Of a stretch of 64,000 nucleotides of DNA, positions 1-10,995 are shown piece after piece. The stretch is from Lepus europaeus. Taxonomy: Eukaryota; Chordata; Mammalia; Lagomorpha; Leporidae. The stretch is from NCBI RefSeq assembly GCF_033115175.1, contig NC_084838.1, forward strand, positions 68,726,468 to 68,790,467, in the 5' to 3' direction. The stretch's first letter is position 1; each line of letters opens with the position of its first letter. Both the position numbers and the translations under genes were made by a program. Under the pieces are notes generated by a model. It searched no databases. It saw only the letters and a list, made by a program, of their open reading frames with translations, and was not told where the DNA came from.

Positions 1-119
1 CTGTGGCCATTTCGGTAGTATATCAGTAGATGGAAGATTTCTTTCTCTATGTGTGTCTCTCCCTGTCTCTCTGTAACTCTGCCTTTCCTGTAAATAAAAT
101 AAATCTTAAAGAAAGAAAA
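1..119 (+). mobile_element. Type B SINE, 3' part only, cut by window edge
   Basis: The sequence begins inside a C-type SINE. The 'gtagatggaaga' body, the CT-rich segment and the tail reading cctttcctgtaaataaaataaatctt are all recognisable. The head lies outside the window. Confidence 0.8.
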
Positions 120-387
120 AGTGGACTTTTAGTTCCTATCTGCTAATACAAAAAAGGAAACATAAATACTGTCTCTGACCTCTGGGTTGATCTATATAGA
201 GATATTAAAAAGGAAAAGTTTTCTGCTCTTCTTCTTCTCCTCTCAGAGACTCATTTAGGGAGAAAGCTCACTGTAAGAATTTGGTCTTGTCAAAGGTAAA
301 GAAAGGCTAAATTAAAAACCTTCTGCAAGTTCTATAGTTAAGGACATCATTGAGAGGTTGCTTTTTCTGTCTTTATAAAGGTGTGAT

Positions 388-552
388 GTAATAGTGTGTA
401 TGCATGCACATGTATGAGTATATGCATGTTTGCAAGTATGTGTGCTGTATACATGGACACACTTGTGGGTATGTATGTAAGTGCGTAAACATGTGCACTG
501 TGTATGTATGAGTGATATATGTATTTGTATGCACATGCATGTGTGTGTCTAT
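388..552. repeat. Degenerate TG/TA-rich simple repeat
   Basis: This is an imperfect alternation of tgtg, tatg and catg words over about 160 bp, giving purine-pyrimidine alternation on both strands. The Thr/His/Tyr-rich open frames across it are products of the repeat, not genes. Confidence 0.8.
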
Positions 553-920
553 GTGATTTCTGCTAGATCCACCAGGAAGAGTGAGGAGGCATAGCTTTAC
601 TCCAAACTTGGAAAGTTTCATCAAATGATATGTGCTTTGAGTCCCAAAATCTTGAACTATTGTGCTGAAGCTTCTGTGTACTGTTATTCTAGACATAACT
701 ATGAAGATTTGGGAAAAGGTTCAACTTGAGATGAATTGCCCTGGGTGGAGGTAGGGCACAGAGCCCTGGTTAAAATATGACTGAAATTGGTACATATCTT
801 TAAAAATTTTATCAAGAGTCAGGAAATATGCCAAATTGCTTTTGATTTTCAAAAACTACATTACTCTTATGTTAGAAAATAGGATGTTTCTAAAGTGACA
901 AGGTATTGAATGTAACTATG
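553..920. other. Intergenic; faint internal similarity to 2145-2245
   Basis: No gene is seen. The part at about 780-870 resembles 2145-2245 (shared words atatcttta, attttat and gacttttaac/gcttttgatt). This suggests two fragments of one ancient unnamed repeat in the same orientation. Confidence 0.4.
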
Positions 921-1292
921 TGTTGCTGTGGATTCGTTCTGAGAGGAGGAGTGTGGTGGGGGCAAGAGGCACGGAGTCACCACACAGACCCCGGGAGTTG
1001 GGTGAAAGCCAGCTAGAGGCGAGCAGCCCGCAGACTCATTTATTTCAGTTGGTACAGTAGCTTAAATAGCCAAGGCAGCCAATCCAGTCAAGGGGCGGTT
1101 TATGCCCTAAACAATCATAGCCTGTTGCCAGGCAGGCTCCATTGCCATGTGATTTCCAAAGCCACCCAATCACAGCCTGTTGCCAGGCAGGCTCTGTTGC
1201 CAGGTGGTTTCCCAGGGGGTTTCCAAAGCCACTCCTGAGTAACTGATGCTCCCTTGCTGGCGGCCATCTTGGCATGGCCTTCTCATTCCACA
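921..1292 (-). mobile_element. Solo LTR of an endogenous retrovirus
   Basis: The element starts TGTTGC and ends CCACA. It is flanked by near-identical 6-mers actatg (915-920) and agtatg (1293-1298), a plausible 6-bp target duplication with one change. Read on the minus strand it has an AATAAA at 1039-1044 and a TATA-like TATTTAAG at about 1061-1068, the usual LTR order. A unit with 'atagcctgttgccaggcagg' and 'tttccaaagccac' is present twice (about 1117-1168 and 1169-1232), like a duplicated U3 enhancer. No gag, pol or env lies beside it, so it is a solo LTR. The family was not named. Confidence 0.65.
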
Positions 1293-2499
1293 AGTATGGA
1301 GGGTAAAGAAGGGAGTCTGTGGCAGAACGGATTTTGAAGGACACAGGTTGGGGCAAATCTAAGAACTGTGGTGCTCACCCAAGGTTTTCTGTATGAAAGC
1401 CTCATTCTTTTCCTTTGGACTCATTATCCTGATTCCTTTGCTTTTTAAATTTCACATTGTAATTCTCTCAAAATTTCCCCCTGTTTTTCAGAAGTATATT
1501 ACCAATTCTCCAGCCTCATGTTATTCACGCTGTAGGAATAGTGGGCAGGGAATTAAGAGACAAGACAGAAAACAGCAGAGCTGCCTTGCCTGCTTCACCT
1601 GTCCCCTGAATTCAATATAACTGGAATCAGTGTTACAGAGAGAGAAGATGGTGACCCTAGAGTTCATAAGGCCACCAGAAGTGAAATGAATGGAATTCCA
1701 TTGCAGAATGGGGTTTAGGAGCTCATGTGATACCAGACTGCTGCAGCCTGGACGAATGTGTGAGGGGATGGCTGAGTAACCCCTGGGATGAAGCAGGGAC
1801 GAGGACAGTGGGGACAAGTGAGCTGGAGTACAATGTGGTTTAAATTCTTTGATGAAGAATCTGCAGGGATATGTGAATGGCAAGATGGGAAAGAATGAGA
1901 CTCTACTGGATTTTTGTGTGTGTGTGTCAAAAATATATCATCTGTGTAATTTGAAAAGCCAAAATAAAGAGCCAAACACATTTTGATTTTTGCTTTGTGA
2001 GATCATGAGACTAGGGAACAAGCTGAAGCAAGATACATTTTTTTAAAAAAAAAAACAGAGTTACACCCAAAATATATTCCTTCAACTATCCTGAATTATT
2101 CATAGATCAGTGGAAGAAAAAATCATGAGTTAGAAAATGAATGTGGTTGAAACTGATGAATATCTTTAACAATTTTATACAACATCAGCAAATAAGCTAA
2201 ATGACTTTTAACTATCAAAAGGTCAAAAGAAACTCATGTCCTTGTGAGATTTTGCATTTAATAACTTCAGCTAAGCAACTCTCATTGCAACTATCAGAAT
2301 ATTGATAAAAATATGTTCTATGTCCCGTAGTTTTAGGATGGGAGATGTAGAATGGAGGCCCCCGACGCTCTCCCTTGAAGCAGAAGCAGAAAGTCCAGTC
2401 AGGCTAGTACTAGGTTAACAGTGGTGCATAAAGGAAGTGTGATTTCTTTGTGTTTCTGGCTCAGAGCATCACTGCTTCTTCCCATGGTCTGCACTGGTA
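1293..2499. other. Intergenic, no gene recognised
   Basis: There is a short (GT)n at about 1912-1927 and an A-run at 2043-2055. The longest open frame here (1521-1883, minus) has no recognisable domain and ordinary intergenic composition. It was not called. Confidence 0.5.
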
Positions 2500-2592
2500 G
2501 GAAAGCTGAAGTTGGAGCCCGAGGCAGGAATTGAACCTAGCAGTCTGAGGGGGGATGCATATGTTTAACCATTGTGCTAAATGGCCCACACC
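2500..2592 (-). mobile_element. Old SINE fragment (head end only)
   Basis: The motif 'ggaattgaacctagcag...gtttaaccattgtgctaaatg' matches the antisense head region of an old tRNA-derived C-type SINE. The rest is missing. The next SINE begins about 25 bp further on. Confidence 0.55.
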
Positions 2593-2616
2593 CTGGCTTC
2601 AGTCTTTATTTTTTTC

Positions 2617-2650
2617 TCCAGAGATTTATTTATTTATTTGAAAGTCAGAG

Positions 2651-2693
<43 letters not shown>

Positions 2694-2943
2694 TCTTTTC
2701 TCTGCTGGTTCACTTCCCAAATGGTGACCATGGCTGGGATTGTGCCAAGTCAAAAGGAGGAGCCAAGAACTTCATCCGGATCTCCCTTGCAGTCCCAACC
2801 ACTTACGCCATGTTCCATAGCACCCCCAGGCATGTTAGCAGGGAGCTGGATCAGAAATGGAGAGGCCAAGACTCGAACCAGCACCCACATGGGATGCCTG
2901 CCTCACATATAGCAGCTTTACCCGCTATACCACAACGCCAGCC
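2617..2943 (-). mobile_element. Type B SINE
   Basis: The antisense element begins agatttatttatttatttga, continues through an (AG)n run at about 2655-2689 and ends cacaacgccagcc. It is full length. Confidence 0.9.
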
Positions 2944-3045
2944 TCACCTCCTGATTTCAGTATTGAAAAATCTTCTCTAGGTTTCAAGACTCTCCTGAAC
3001 TTACCTATTGTTCTCCTTCATTCCCTACCCATAAGAGGGAATCTA

Positions 3046-3313
3046 GGGGCTGGTGCTGTGGTATAGAAGATTAAGCCTCTGCCTGCATTGCTGGCATCCT
3101 ATATGGGTGCTAGTTTGAGTACCATCTGTTCCACTTTTGATCCAACTCCCAGCTAATGCACCTGGAAAAGCAGTGGTAGATGGCCCAAGTACTTGAGACC
3201 CTGCACCTCATGGGAGACATGGAAGAAGCTCCTAACTCCTAGATTTGGTTTGGCCCAGCTCTGGCCGTTGCGGCCAATTGGGGAGTGAACCAGTGGATGG
3301 AAAACCTCCCTCT

Positions 3314-3361
<48 letters not shown>

Positions 3362-3410
3362 TTTCTCTGTGTAACTCTGACTTTCAAATAAACAATAATT
3401 CTTTTTTTTT
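3046..3410 (+). mobile_element. Type B SINE with long (CT)n
   Basis: The head is ggggctggtgctgtgg, followed by the body and an uninterrupted CT-rich microsatellite at about 3307-3357. The tail is ctttcaaataaacaataattc plus a T-run. The microsatellite looks mutable. Confidence 0.9.
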
Positions 3411-4452
3411 AAAAAATGTAGTGAGCAGAGTTTCATATACATAATTGGAAAGGACAGAAACTATGTATACTTTTTGTCTTGAGAATAGCTCTTCATATTA
3501 GAAAAGGAAGAAAGCACTGACATAAACTGTTTTGAAAGATGATGTTCTGATTTGGCTTTCTTCCTTTTTAAATGAACACAGTGTGGATGCAAGACAGGAG
3601 GCCTGCGGTTGCTTGCTTGGTTTGTCTGCAAATCTGGATACCTCTTGTATGCTGGCAAGTTTGGGTATGTTTGTTCTCAGAGAAATTCTCCCTTTTTTAA
3701 AAGTCCAAACCCTTCATTAGGGTTTAAAATACAATATTATGATCACACAAAGCCACAAATTTAAAAGGCATTCTTAATTTACTTTTCAAAACTCAAGTTA
3801 GAATGATTTACAATCCATTTCTTTTACCCCAGCAATCAAAACTACAGTTTGTATCCACTTCAAATATCTTAGTTTTCTTTGAAAATCCAGGTAAATTATT
3901 TTTGTTGTTATTATTTTATGATATTTTCTGAAAGAAAAGAAGAATTTTATATGTCTGTATACCTCATCCTAGTGTTTTCTAGACTGATGAAAAGGAAAAG
4001 ACAATCATTCCCCTTCCTTCCCTCTGCCCTCATCCTAGCTGTGCTGGTAAATAAATGTGCTTCAGAAGCCTGTAAGGAAGCAATGAAAATCTATTGCAAT
4101 ATTCCCAGAAACACCATTAGCATGAGAATTTGCCTCCTAAAGACACCTTGCTTTATAGGAGTATATTTAGAGAACAATGTGGTAATTCCCACTGAGTTCA
4201 GGTGTTTTAAGTAGTCAAATAATCAGAATCAATTCATTTTGAAACCACAAAAATTATTGTTTTTCTGGGTTCAAAACTTTCTTCATTTCACTTTTATTAC
4301 CTTGATATGTACTCACTGTAGGAAATTGAGATAAGCAGAATGGAGAAAAGGCACTTGAATTCTAATATCATTCTACAGAAAATCCCTATACATTTTTATG
4401 TAAATACTTACAGACAATTCTCAATGTATTTATTTAGCATTTAACAGAACAG
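3411..4452. other. Intergenic, no gene recognised
   Basis: AT-rich unique sequence. The open frame at 3879-4214 (plus) has no family signature, no repeat explanation and no visible splice context. It is treated as chance. Confidence 0.5.
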
Positions 4453-4768
4453 AGGCTGGCATTGTGGCACAGTGCATTAGATTCCATTTGTGATGCTGGC
4501 ATCACATTTCTCAGTGTCAGGTAGAATCCGGCTGCTCTGATTTCAATCCAGCTCCCTGCAAGTATGCCTGGGAAAGCAGTGGACAGTGTACCAGGCATCT
4601 GTCACCCATGTAGGAGATCTGGATGGAATTTCTGGCTCCTGGCTTCTTCCTGGCCTAGCCCTCACTGTGGTGGCCATTTGGGGAGTGGGTCAGTAGATAG
4701 CAGATCAATCTCACTTTCTCTTTCACTCTGCCTTTCAAATAACTTAATAATTTTTTTAAAAGAAAATG
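4453..4768 (+). mobile_element. Type B SINE, diverged
   Basis: The head aggctggcattgtggcac leads into a diverged body. The tail is cctttcaaataacttaataat plus an A/T run. It has many substitutions relative to neighbouring copies. Confidence 0.85.
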
Positions 4769-4836
4769 TTTAACAAAATAACCTGAATATTTTCTTCTCA
4801 TTCTATATGCACTTACTTTAATATTTTTGATGATTC

Positions 4837-5177
4837 GGCCGGCGCCGTGGCTCAGTAGGCTAATCCTCCGCCTTGCGGCGCCGGCACACCGGGTTCTAGT
4901 CCCAGTCGGGGCACCGATCCTGTCCCAGTTGCCCCTCTTCCAGGCCAGCTCTCTGCTGTGGCCAGGGAGTGCAGTGGAGGATGGCCCAAGTGCTTGGGCC
5001 CTGCACCCCATGGGAGACCAGGAGAAGCACCTGGCTCCTGCCATTGGAACAGCGCGGTGCGCTGGCCGCAGCGCGCCTACCGCGGCGGCCATTGGAGGGT
5101 GAACCAACGGCAAAAGGAAGACCTTTCTCTCTGTCTCCCTCTACTGTCCACTCTGCCTGTCAAAAATTAAAAAAAAT
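4837..5177 (+). mobile_element. Type A SINE with perfect TSD
   Basis: The head is GGCCGGCGCCGTGGCTCA and the tail is ctgcctgtcaaaaatt-A(n). The 16-bp duplication atatttttgatgattc flanks it (4821-4836 and 5178-5193). This is a clean L1-style target-primed insertion and looks young. Confidence 0.97.
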
Positions 5178-5451
5178 ATATTTTTGATGATTCTGTGTGA
5201 TCTTCCATTGAATAAATAATACAGTTAACAAAGCCCCATTGATGGACATTTTAAGAAGCTTGTAAAGTTTTGCAAGTAATCAATGGTGATATGAACACAA
5301 CACATACACATCTATCTAAATGTACATATTTATATTTAAATCTTCCTTTATTCATATAGATGATTGTTTCTTTAGACTAAATTCCTAGATTTATGTCTAA
5401 TTACTGGATTAAAACATGCATATTTTGACACAAAAAACCAGAATCTCTCTT

Positions 5452-5772
5452 TTAAAAAAAGATTTATTTATTTATTTGAAAGAGTTACACAGAGAGAAGA
5501 TACAGAGAGAGAGAAAGAGAGAGATCTTCCATCTGCTGGTTCAATCTCCAAATGGCCACAATGGCCACAGCTGGGCCAGGCTGAAGCCAGGAGTCAGGGG
5601 CTTCTTCCGGGTCTCTCACATGGCTGCACTCGGGCCATTTTCTGCTGTTTTCCCAGGCGCATTAACAAGGAGCCAGATCAGAAGTACAGCATCCAGGTCT
5701 CAAACAGTTGCTGATATGGGATGCCAGCATCACAGGTGGTAGCTTTATCCTCTATGCCACAATACCAGTCCT
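5452..5772 (-). mobile_element. Type B SINE
   Basis: It runs from aaaaaaagatttatttatttattt to cacaataccagtcc. The short matching words ctctctt on each side may be a remnant of the target duplication. Confidence 0.9.
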
Positions 5773-5928
5773 CAAAAACTCTCTTAAACAAAGACAAAAA
5801 AGCTGGTAAATGTCCTGTTAACCAAAATAGCTGGTTAAATATGGGAATTATAAATGTATTTATTAAACAATTTATCATAAAAATATAAACAAAAATTTTT
5901 GTGGCTCTAGTGTGTGTATTTTATTTTT

Positions 5929-6184
5929 AAAAAAGATTTATTTTATTTGAAAGGCAGAATTTGACAGAGAGAGACAGAGAGAATTTCTATCCATTGGTTC
6001 ACTCTGCAAATGGCCACAATGTCCAGAGCTGGGCTGGTCTGAATCCAAGAGCTTCATCTGGGTCTCCACATGAGTGCAGGGGCCCAAGCAGTTGAGACAT
6101 CTTCCACTACTTTCCTGAGCATTAGCAGGGAGCTGGATTCAAAGCATTGCAGTGGGCTTAACCTCATGTGCCACAACACCAGCC
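5929..6184 (-). mobile_element. Type B SINE, shortened
   Basis: It runs from aaaaaagatttattttatttga to acaacaccagccc. The flanks gtgtattttatt and gtgtattttaatt look like a mutated target duplication. The element is shorter than full length near the head. Confidence 0.88.
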
Positions 6185-6194
6185 CAGTGTATTT

Positions 6195-6480
6195 TAATTA
6201 GGGAGACAGAGAGAGGCAGAGTGACAGAGAGCGCCTGTTCACTAGTTTACTCCCCAAATGCTTGCAACAGCTAAAGCTGAGCATGCCAAAGCTTGGAGCA
6301 AGGAGCTCAATCCAGATCTCCCATTGTGAATGGCAGCAACCCAACTACTGAGCTATCATCTGCTGCCTCCTAAGAGGAAGCTGGAATTGGGAGTGGTGCT
6401 GGGACTTGAACCCAGGCACTGTGTTATGGGATAGAAGTATCCCAACATGCAGCTTAACCACTAAGCCAAATGTCCACTCC
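6195..6480 (-). mobile_element. Old SINE fragment
   Basis: A diverged antisense C-type body starts gggagacagagagaggcagag and ends at 'cttaaccactaagccaaatgtcc', 10 bp after the previous element. Its divergence is clearly higher, so it predates that neighbour. Confidence 0.75.
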
Positions 6481-6753
6481 AAAAAGTAGAATTTAAAAAT
6501 ATAAGTGCATATTAATTCACTAATTTAGAAGGAGTCCTAATTAAAGTTCCATCTAATTATTCTTGGGTAAATGACATTCACAATGAATTGTCTAAGATTT
6601 TAATTTCCCCTTTTTTAAGGTGGCACAAGAACTGAAAAAACTTATAAAGCCATCTAAGTACAGAATCGCTTTACATTTTCTCTCCTCCTCCAATCATTTA
6701 CTCCTTATCTGACATTTGATGTGTGAGACTTGCCTTTAGAATCTACCCAAAGC

Positions 6754-7074
6754 AGGGGCCTGTGCTATGGCATAGTGAGTAAAGCCGCCTCCTGGAGTGC
6801 CAGCATCCCATATGGGTGCTGGTTTGAGACCCAGCTGCTCCTCTTCTGATCCAGCTCTCTGCTATGGCCTGGGAAAGCAGTAGATGATGGCCGAAGTCCT
6901 TGGATCTTTGCACCCTTGCACCTACATGGGAGACCCTGGAGAAGCTCTTGGCTTCTGATTGGTCCAGCTCCAGCTATTGAGGTCATCTGGGAAGTGAACC
7001 AGTGGATGGAAGACCTCTCTTCCTTTCAACTAAATAAATGAGGCTTTAAAAAACAGAATTAAAAAAATAATAAA
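6754..7074 (+). mobile_element. Type B SINE with perfect TSD
   Basis: The head is ggggcctgtgctatggcat and the tail ends aataaatgaggctttaaaa. A 16-bp perfect duplication, agaatctacccaaagc, is at 6738-6753 and 7075-7090. Confidence 0.95.
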
Positions 7075-7248
7075 AGAATCTACCCAAAGCATTTAAATTA
7101 CTTTCCCCTGTAATCTTTTCTTATTACATAATATAATTACAAATTAAGTAAAATAGGCACTTTTTTTTTTTTTTTAACAATACGCAACTGATTCTTGGAA
7201 AGCAGATAATCCACATAGTTAAGATGTGTGATTAAGATACTGTTAGTA

Positions 7249-7536
7249 GGCCGGCGCCGTGGCTTAACAGGCTAATCCTCCGCCTTGTGGCGCTGGCACA
7301 CCAGGTTTTAGTCCCGGTTGGGGCACCGGATTCTATCCTGGTTGCCCCTCTTCCAGGCCAGCTCTCTGCTATGGCCCGGGAAGGCAGTGGAGGATGGCCC
7401 AAGTCCTTGGGCCCTGCACCCGCATGGGAGACCAGGAGAAGCGCCTGGCTCCTGCCTTCGGATCAGCGAGATGCGCTGGCCACAGCTCACTATCCACTCA
7501 CTATCCACTCTGCCTGTCAAAAAAAAAAAAAAAAAA
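7249..7536 (+). mobile_element. Type A SINE, internal deletion
   Basis: The target duplication agatactgttagta (7235-7248 and 7537-7550) is perfect. About 60 bp between the 'ctggccac' region and the tail are missing. The junction carries a short tandem cactatccact, which suggests a slippage or repair deletion. Confidence 0.93.
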
Positions 7537-7550
7537 AGATACTGTTAGTA

Positions 7551-7887
7551 GGGGCTGGCACTGTGGCGTAGCGGGTAAAGCTTTATTTGACAGATAGAGT
7601 TAGACAGTGAGAGAGAGAGACAGAAAGGTCTTCCTTCCGTTGGTTCACCCCCAAAATGGCCAGAGCTACGCCGACCCGAAGCCAGGAGCCAGGTGCTTCC
7701 TCCTGGTCTCCCATGCGGGTGCAGGGCCCAAGCACTTGGGCCATCCTCCACTGCACTCCTGGGCCACAGCAGAGAGCTGGAGTGGAAGAGGAGCAACCGG
7801 GACTAGAACCCAGCACCCATATGAGATGCCGGAGCAGCATGGCACCGGCCCCTGCTCTGCTTTTCAAATGAATATAACTTTTTAAAA
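7551..7887. mobile_element. Composite SINE: plus head, inverted body, plus tail
   Basis: 7551-7581 is a type B head in plus orientation. 7582-7852 is a SINE body in minus orientation, complete at its own head (caccggcccc) but without a poly-T. 7853-7887 (ctctgcttttcaaatgaatat) is a plus-orientation tail. No target duplication was found around the inner part. Confidence 0.75.
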
Positions 7888-7898
7888 GGGTGAAAGTA

Positions 7899-8235
7899 GG
7901 CTGGCGCTGCGGCTCAATTAGGCTAATCCTCCCCCTTGTGGCGCCGGCACACCGGGTTCTAGTCCTGGTCAGGGCACCGATCCTGTCCCGGTTGCCCCTC
8001 TTCCAGGCCAGCTCTCTGCTGTGGCCAGGGAGTGCAGTGGAGGATGGCCCAAGTGCTTGGGCCCTGCACCCCATGGGAGACCAGGATAACTACCTAGCTC
8101 CTGCCTTCGGATCAGCACGGTGCGGCGGCCATTGGAGGGTGAACCAACGGCAAAGGAAGACCTTTTTCTCTCTGTCTCTCTCTCTCACTGTCCACTCTGC
8201 CTGTCAAAAATTAAAAAAAAAAAAATTTTTTTTTA
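7899..8235 (+). mobile_element. Type A SINE with perfect TSD
   Basis: The head is ggctggcgctgcggctcaat and the tail is gcctgtcaaaaatt-A(n). The 15-bp duplication aaaagggtgaaagta is at 7884-7898 and 8236-8250. The left copy directly follows the composite SINE, so this is the later insertion. Confidence 0.96.
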
Positions 8236-8339
8236 AAAAGGGTGAAAGTAAATAAAGAGCAGTAAAAGACACTGTAAAGTTTGTTTTTGACTATGGTATG
8301 GAGTGTTCTAGACTAGAGAATTAGCTGATGTTAGTGACA

Positions 8340-9010
8340 TGTATCAAACATTATAGTCCTTAGTTCATGGATTCCTAAAAAGACTCTCAAGCTCCTTTGA
8401 ATCTGCTTGTTGATTAGGCTTCAACCTTGGCCCCGTTGGCTGCAGTCAGCACAAACAACTTCATTCACTCCACTGCCCTCTCCCCCACCCCCACCAGCCA
8501 CCACATAGACTCTAGAAGACTTGAACAAAGTCTAGCATGGTTTCCACAGCTCAAGGTTATATCCTAGGAGGATGCTTCCTCCTTTAAATAAACACTTGGG
8601 AAAGCCAAGTTTGCCAAAGAATCTACCATTTGTTACAGCCAACATCTGAAGATAGGCCTCCAATTTCCCAGTCTCCACAGGGGCATAGAAGTACAACTTA
8701 GACAAGCAGCAGTTCATAAATTCAGATGGTCTAATCATATTGACTGACCTCCTACCTGCTCTTGGTAATTTTGTACTTCTCTGGCTGCTCAAGGCCCAAC
8801 CTGTGTCCTGCCACCCCTCCCTCATTTTCCTTTTAAAATGACCCATCATTCTATATGGATTGAAGCTGAGCTCAGTATATACTGGACTCTCTTCTCTACT
8901 TGCAGTAGCTATTGTTTAAACTCTGTCTTCACTATCTTTAACTGGTGTTCAGCTTTCTTTCTCTTTGGCCATTTCTCTAATAAGCTTATTTCACTGTAGT
9001 AGTGAGATAA
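8340..9010 (+). mobile_element. Old ERVL/MaLR-like LTR fragment (tentative)
   Basis: The stretch has an LTR-like 3' segment ('cttctctacttgcagtagct', 'cttcactatctttaactgg') of the kind seen in old ERVL-type LTRs. Neither end could be placed, and the family is a guess from memory of such ends. The open frames in it have no recognised domain. Confidence 0.35.
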
Positions 9011-9169
9011 CATTTCCCCACTTGTGCTAATGGCTATATAAGACCTAGAGATTATATGCAATCCATTCAACCTGATGGATTTTATCACTCTTGGCTACTA
9101 TGACAGTAAATCTGGAGTCCTGTCTGAAAGCAGTGAACATCCGGAGGGAACCTGGAAAGCGCATTATAC

Positions 9170-9525
9170 CATAGGGGCAAATTTGACAAAAGAGAGAAAA
9201 GAAACAAAAAGGAATCAGGAAGAAAATTGCTCACTCTTCTCCTTGATTGGTGATTTCAAAATCCTGCAGCTCATGTAACCTTTCTAAAGAAGTCTCATGA
9301 CACTGAGCAACCAACTATACATAAACCATGGCCACCTTCATAATGTACTACTTGTTTTTGCCTTATCTCCTCCCCTGCCCTGGTTCTCTTTTTTCCTTAA
9401 GCCTGCTTCCCTGGGATTGCACCCCTTAAAAGGGGCATTAGCACAAAACCTTTTCCTCATGTTCTGCTTTTTCAGGGAAGTGAGGCTAAGAAAATGGATT
9501 TCAATTGCCTAGTTTACTAAAGTCA
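9170..9525 (+). mobile_element. Old LTR fragment, copy 1 of a family shared with 14205-14543
   Basis: The words ccctgggattgcacccctta, attagcacaaaaccttttcc and gaggctaag align with ccctgggactgtatctcta, attagcacaaaatctccttc and gaactaag in the later copy. The pattern resembles the R-U5 end of an ERVL/MaLR LTR. Divergence is high, so it is old. Confidence 0.5.
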
Positions 9526-9676
9526 ACAGGGATCCCTTTGGTGGTGGCAAATTGGGCTATAATAACCCTTTTCAGTGAGATCACATGTAATGTAGCTTTT
9601 GCCTGTGGTTAATTTTGATACGATGCAAGGCAAAAGTCAGGGTACTGGGAGATCAATCATAGAAAGTAATGATTAT

Positions 9677-10053
9677 GGCCGGTGCCATATATCATATAAC
9701 CTCCTCTGAAGCAGGTGCCTAACAAGATGATACTTGTTCTCCTCAAAAAGCTAATCCTCCACCTTGTGGCACTGGCACACCGGGTTCTAGTCCCGGTCGG
9801 GGCATAGGATTCTGTCCCGGTTGCCCCTCTTCCAGGCCAGCTCTCTGCTGTGGCCCGGGAGTGCAGTGGAGGATGGCCCAAGTGCTTGTACCCACATAGG
9901 AGACCAGGAGAAGCACCTGGCTCCTGCCTTCGGATCAGCGCGATGTGCCGGCCACAGCACACTGGCCACGGCGGCCATTGGAGGGTGAACCAATGGCAAA
10001 GGAAGACCTTTTTCTCTGTCTCTCTCACTGTCCACTCTGCCTGTCAAAAAAAA
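9677..10053 (+). mobile_element. Type A SINE carrying a foreign 53-bp patch
   Basis: The head ggccggtgcc is intact but the next about 12 bp are replaced by atatatcat plus 53 bp (9696-9748) that match 10777-10829 exactly. The SINE resumes at gctaatcctcc (9750). The target duplication aatgattat flanks the element (9668-9676 and about 10054-10062), so the SINE inserted normally and was patched later. Confidence 0.9.
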
Positions 10054-10301
10054 AATGATTATAAGGTTTGTGACATGGTTTTGATTATAGTGCAAACCTT
10101 TTAAAAAGACAATGGTAGGCTCAAAACCAATTATTGCTATATTAAGGGATCCTCTGGAAACTGGAGGTTTCAATGGCAGTCTGGCCTCAGAGAAGAGTGA
10201 GTTGAAAATTAGATCCAGATTCTAATTATAATGACAGTAGAGATGTAAAGAAAGTCAAATTTTTGGCTTCAAAGAATACACCATATTAGAGCCAGGGCCC
10301 A

Positions 10302-10609
10302 GGGGCCAGCATAGTGGGTTAAGTCATTCCTTGCAATACCAGCATCCCATATGGGCATTGGTTCGTGCCCTGGCTGCTCTACTTCCAATTCAGCTCCTTG
10401 CTAATATACTTGGGAAACAGCAGAGAATGGCCCAAGTGCTTGGGCCTCCCACCCAAGTGGGAGACCTGAAACAAGCTTCTGGCTTCAGCTTGACCCAGAC
10501 CTGGCCATTGCAGCCATTTGGTGAGTGAACAAGAAGATGGAAGCTCTCTCTGTCCCTCTCTGTAACTCTGCCTTTCAAATACAAAAATCAAACTTTAAAA
10601 TAATAATAA
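10302..10609 (+). mobile_element. Type B SINE
   Basis: The head is ggggccagcatagtgggtt and the tail is cctttcaaatacaaaaatc. The flanks gccagggccc and gctagggcct may be a mutated target duplication. Confidence 0.88.
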
Positions 10610-10995
10610 AGCTAGGGCCTTGATGGTAAAGGGGGCACAAAGACTTTGGATGAAGATATTTGAATGATTAACCTACAGATCCTGAACTGAAAATTCCCCT
10701 GAATGTTTCAGGGCCACTGGACTCCACCCACTTCCTCCTATCAAAGAACAGCTTCCCCTTGCCTAGCGATTGTGCAATAACCTCCTCTGAAGCAGGTGCC
10801 TAACAAGATGATACTTGTTCTCCTCAAAATCTACCTCTACCGCACCTGACTGTTTCCAAGCCAGTAAGTAACCTGGACTATTTTTCTTTGCAGCCTGAAA
10901 GTGAAGGTACAGTCCCTGCCCAAAGGAAATACAAATAACTGTATCTGACCATTACATACCAGTAGGAATTAAAGGAACATGTATCAGAGTGGGTT
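10610..10995. other. Intergenic; holds the matching copy of the 53-bp patch
   Basis: No gene is seen. 10777-10829 is identical to 9696-9748 inside the SINE, and its flanks are not SINE, so this is the likely donor. The surroundings could be part of an old retroviral relic, but no motif settles it. Confidence 0.55.

Noticed and set aside
312-696. Thr/His/Tyr-rich frames at the left end
   Set aside because: These are translations of the degenerate TG/TA simple repeat.
4655-5113. 152-codon minus-strand frame, and similar frames with 'RAQALGPSSTALPGHSRELAWKRG'
   Set aside because: This peptide recurs wherever a C-type SINE is read antisense. It is a repeat signature and not a protein family.
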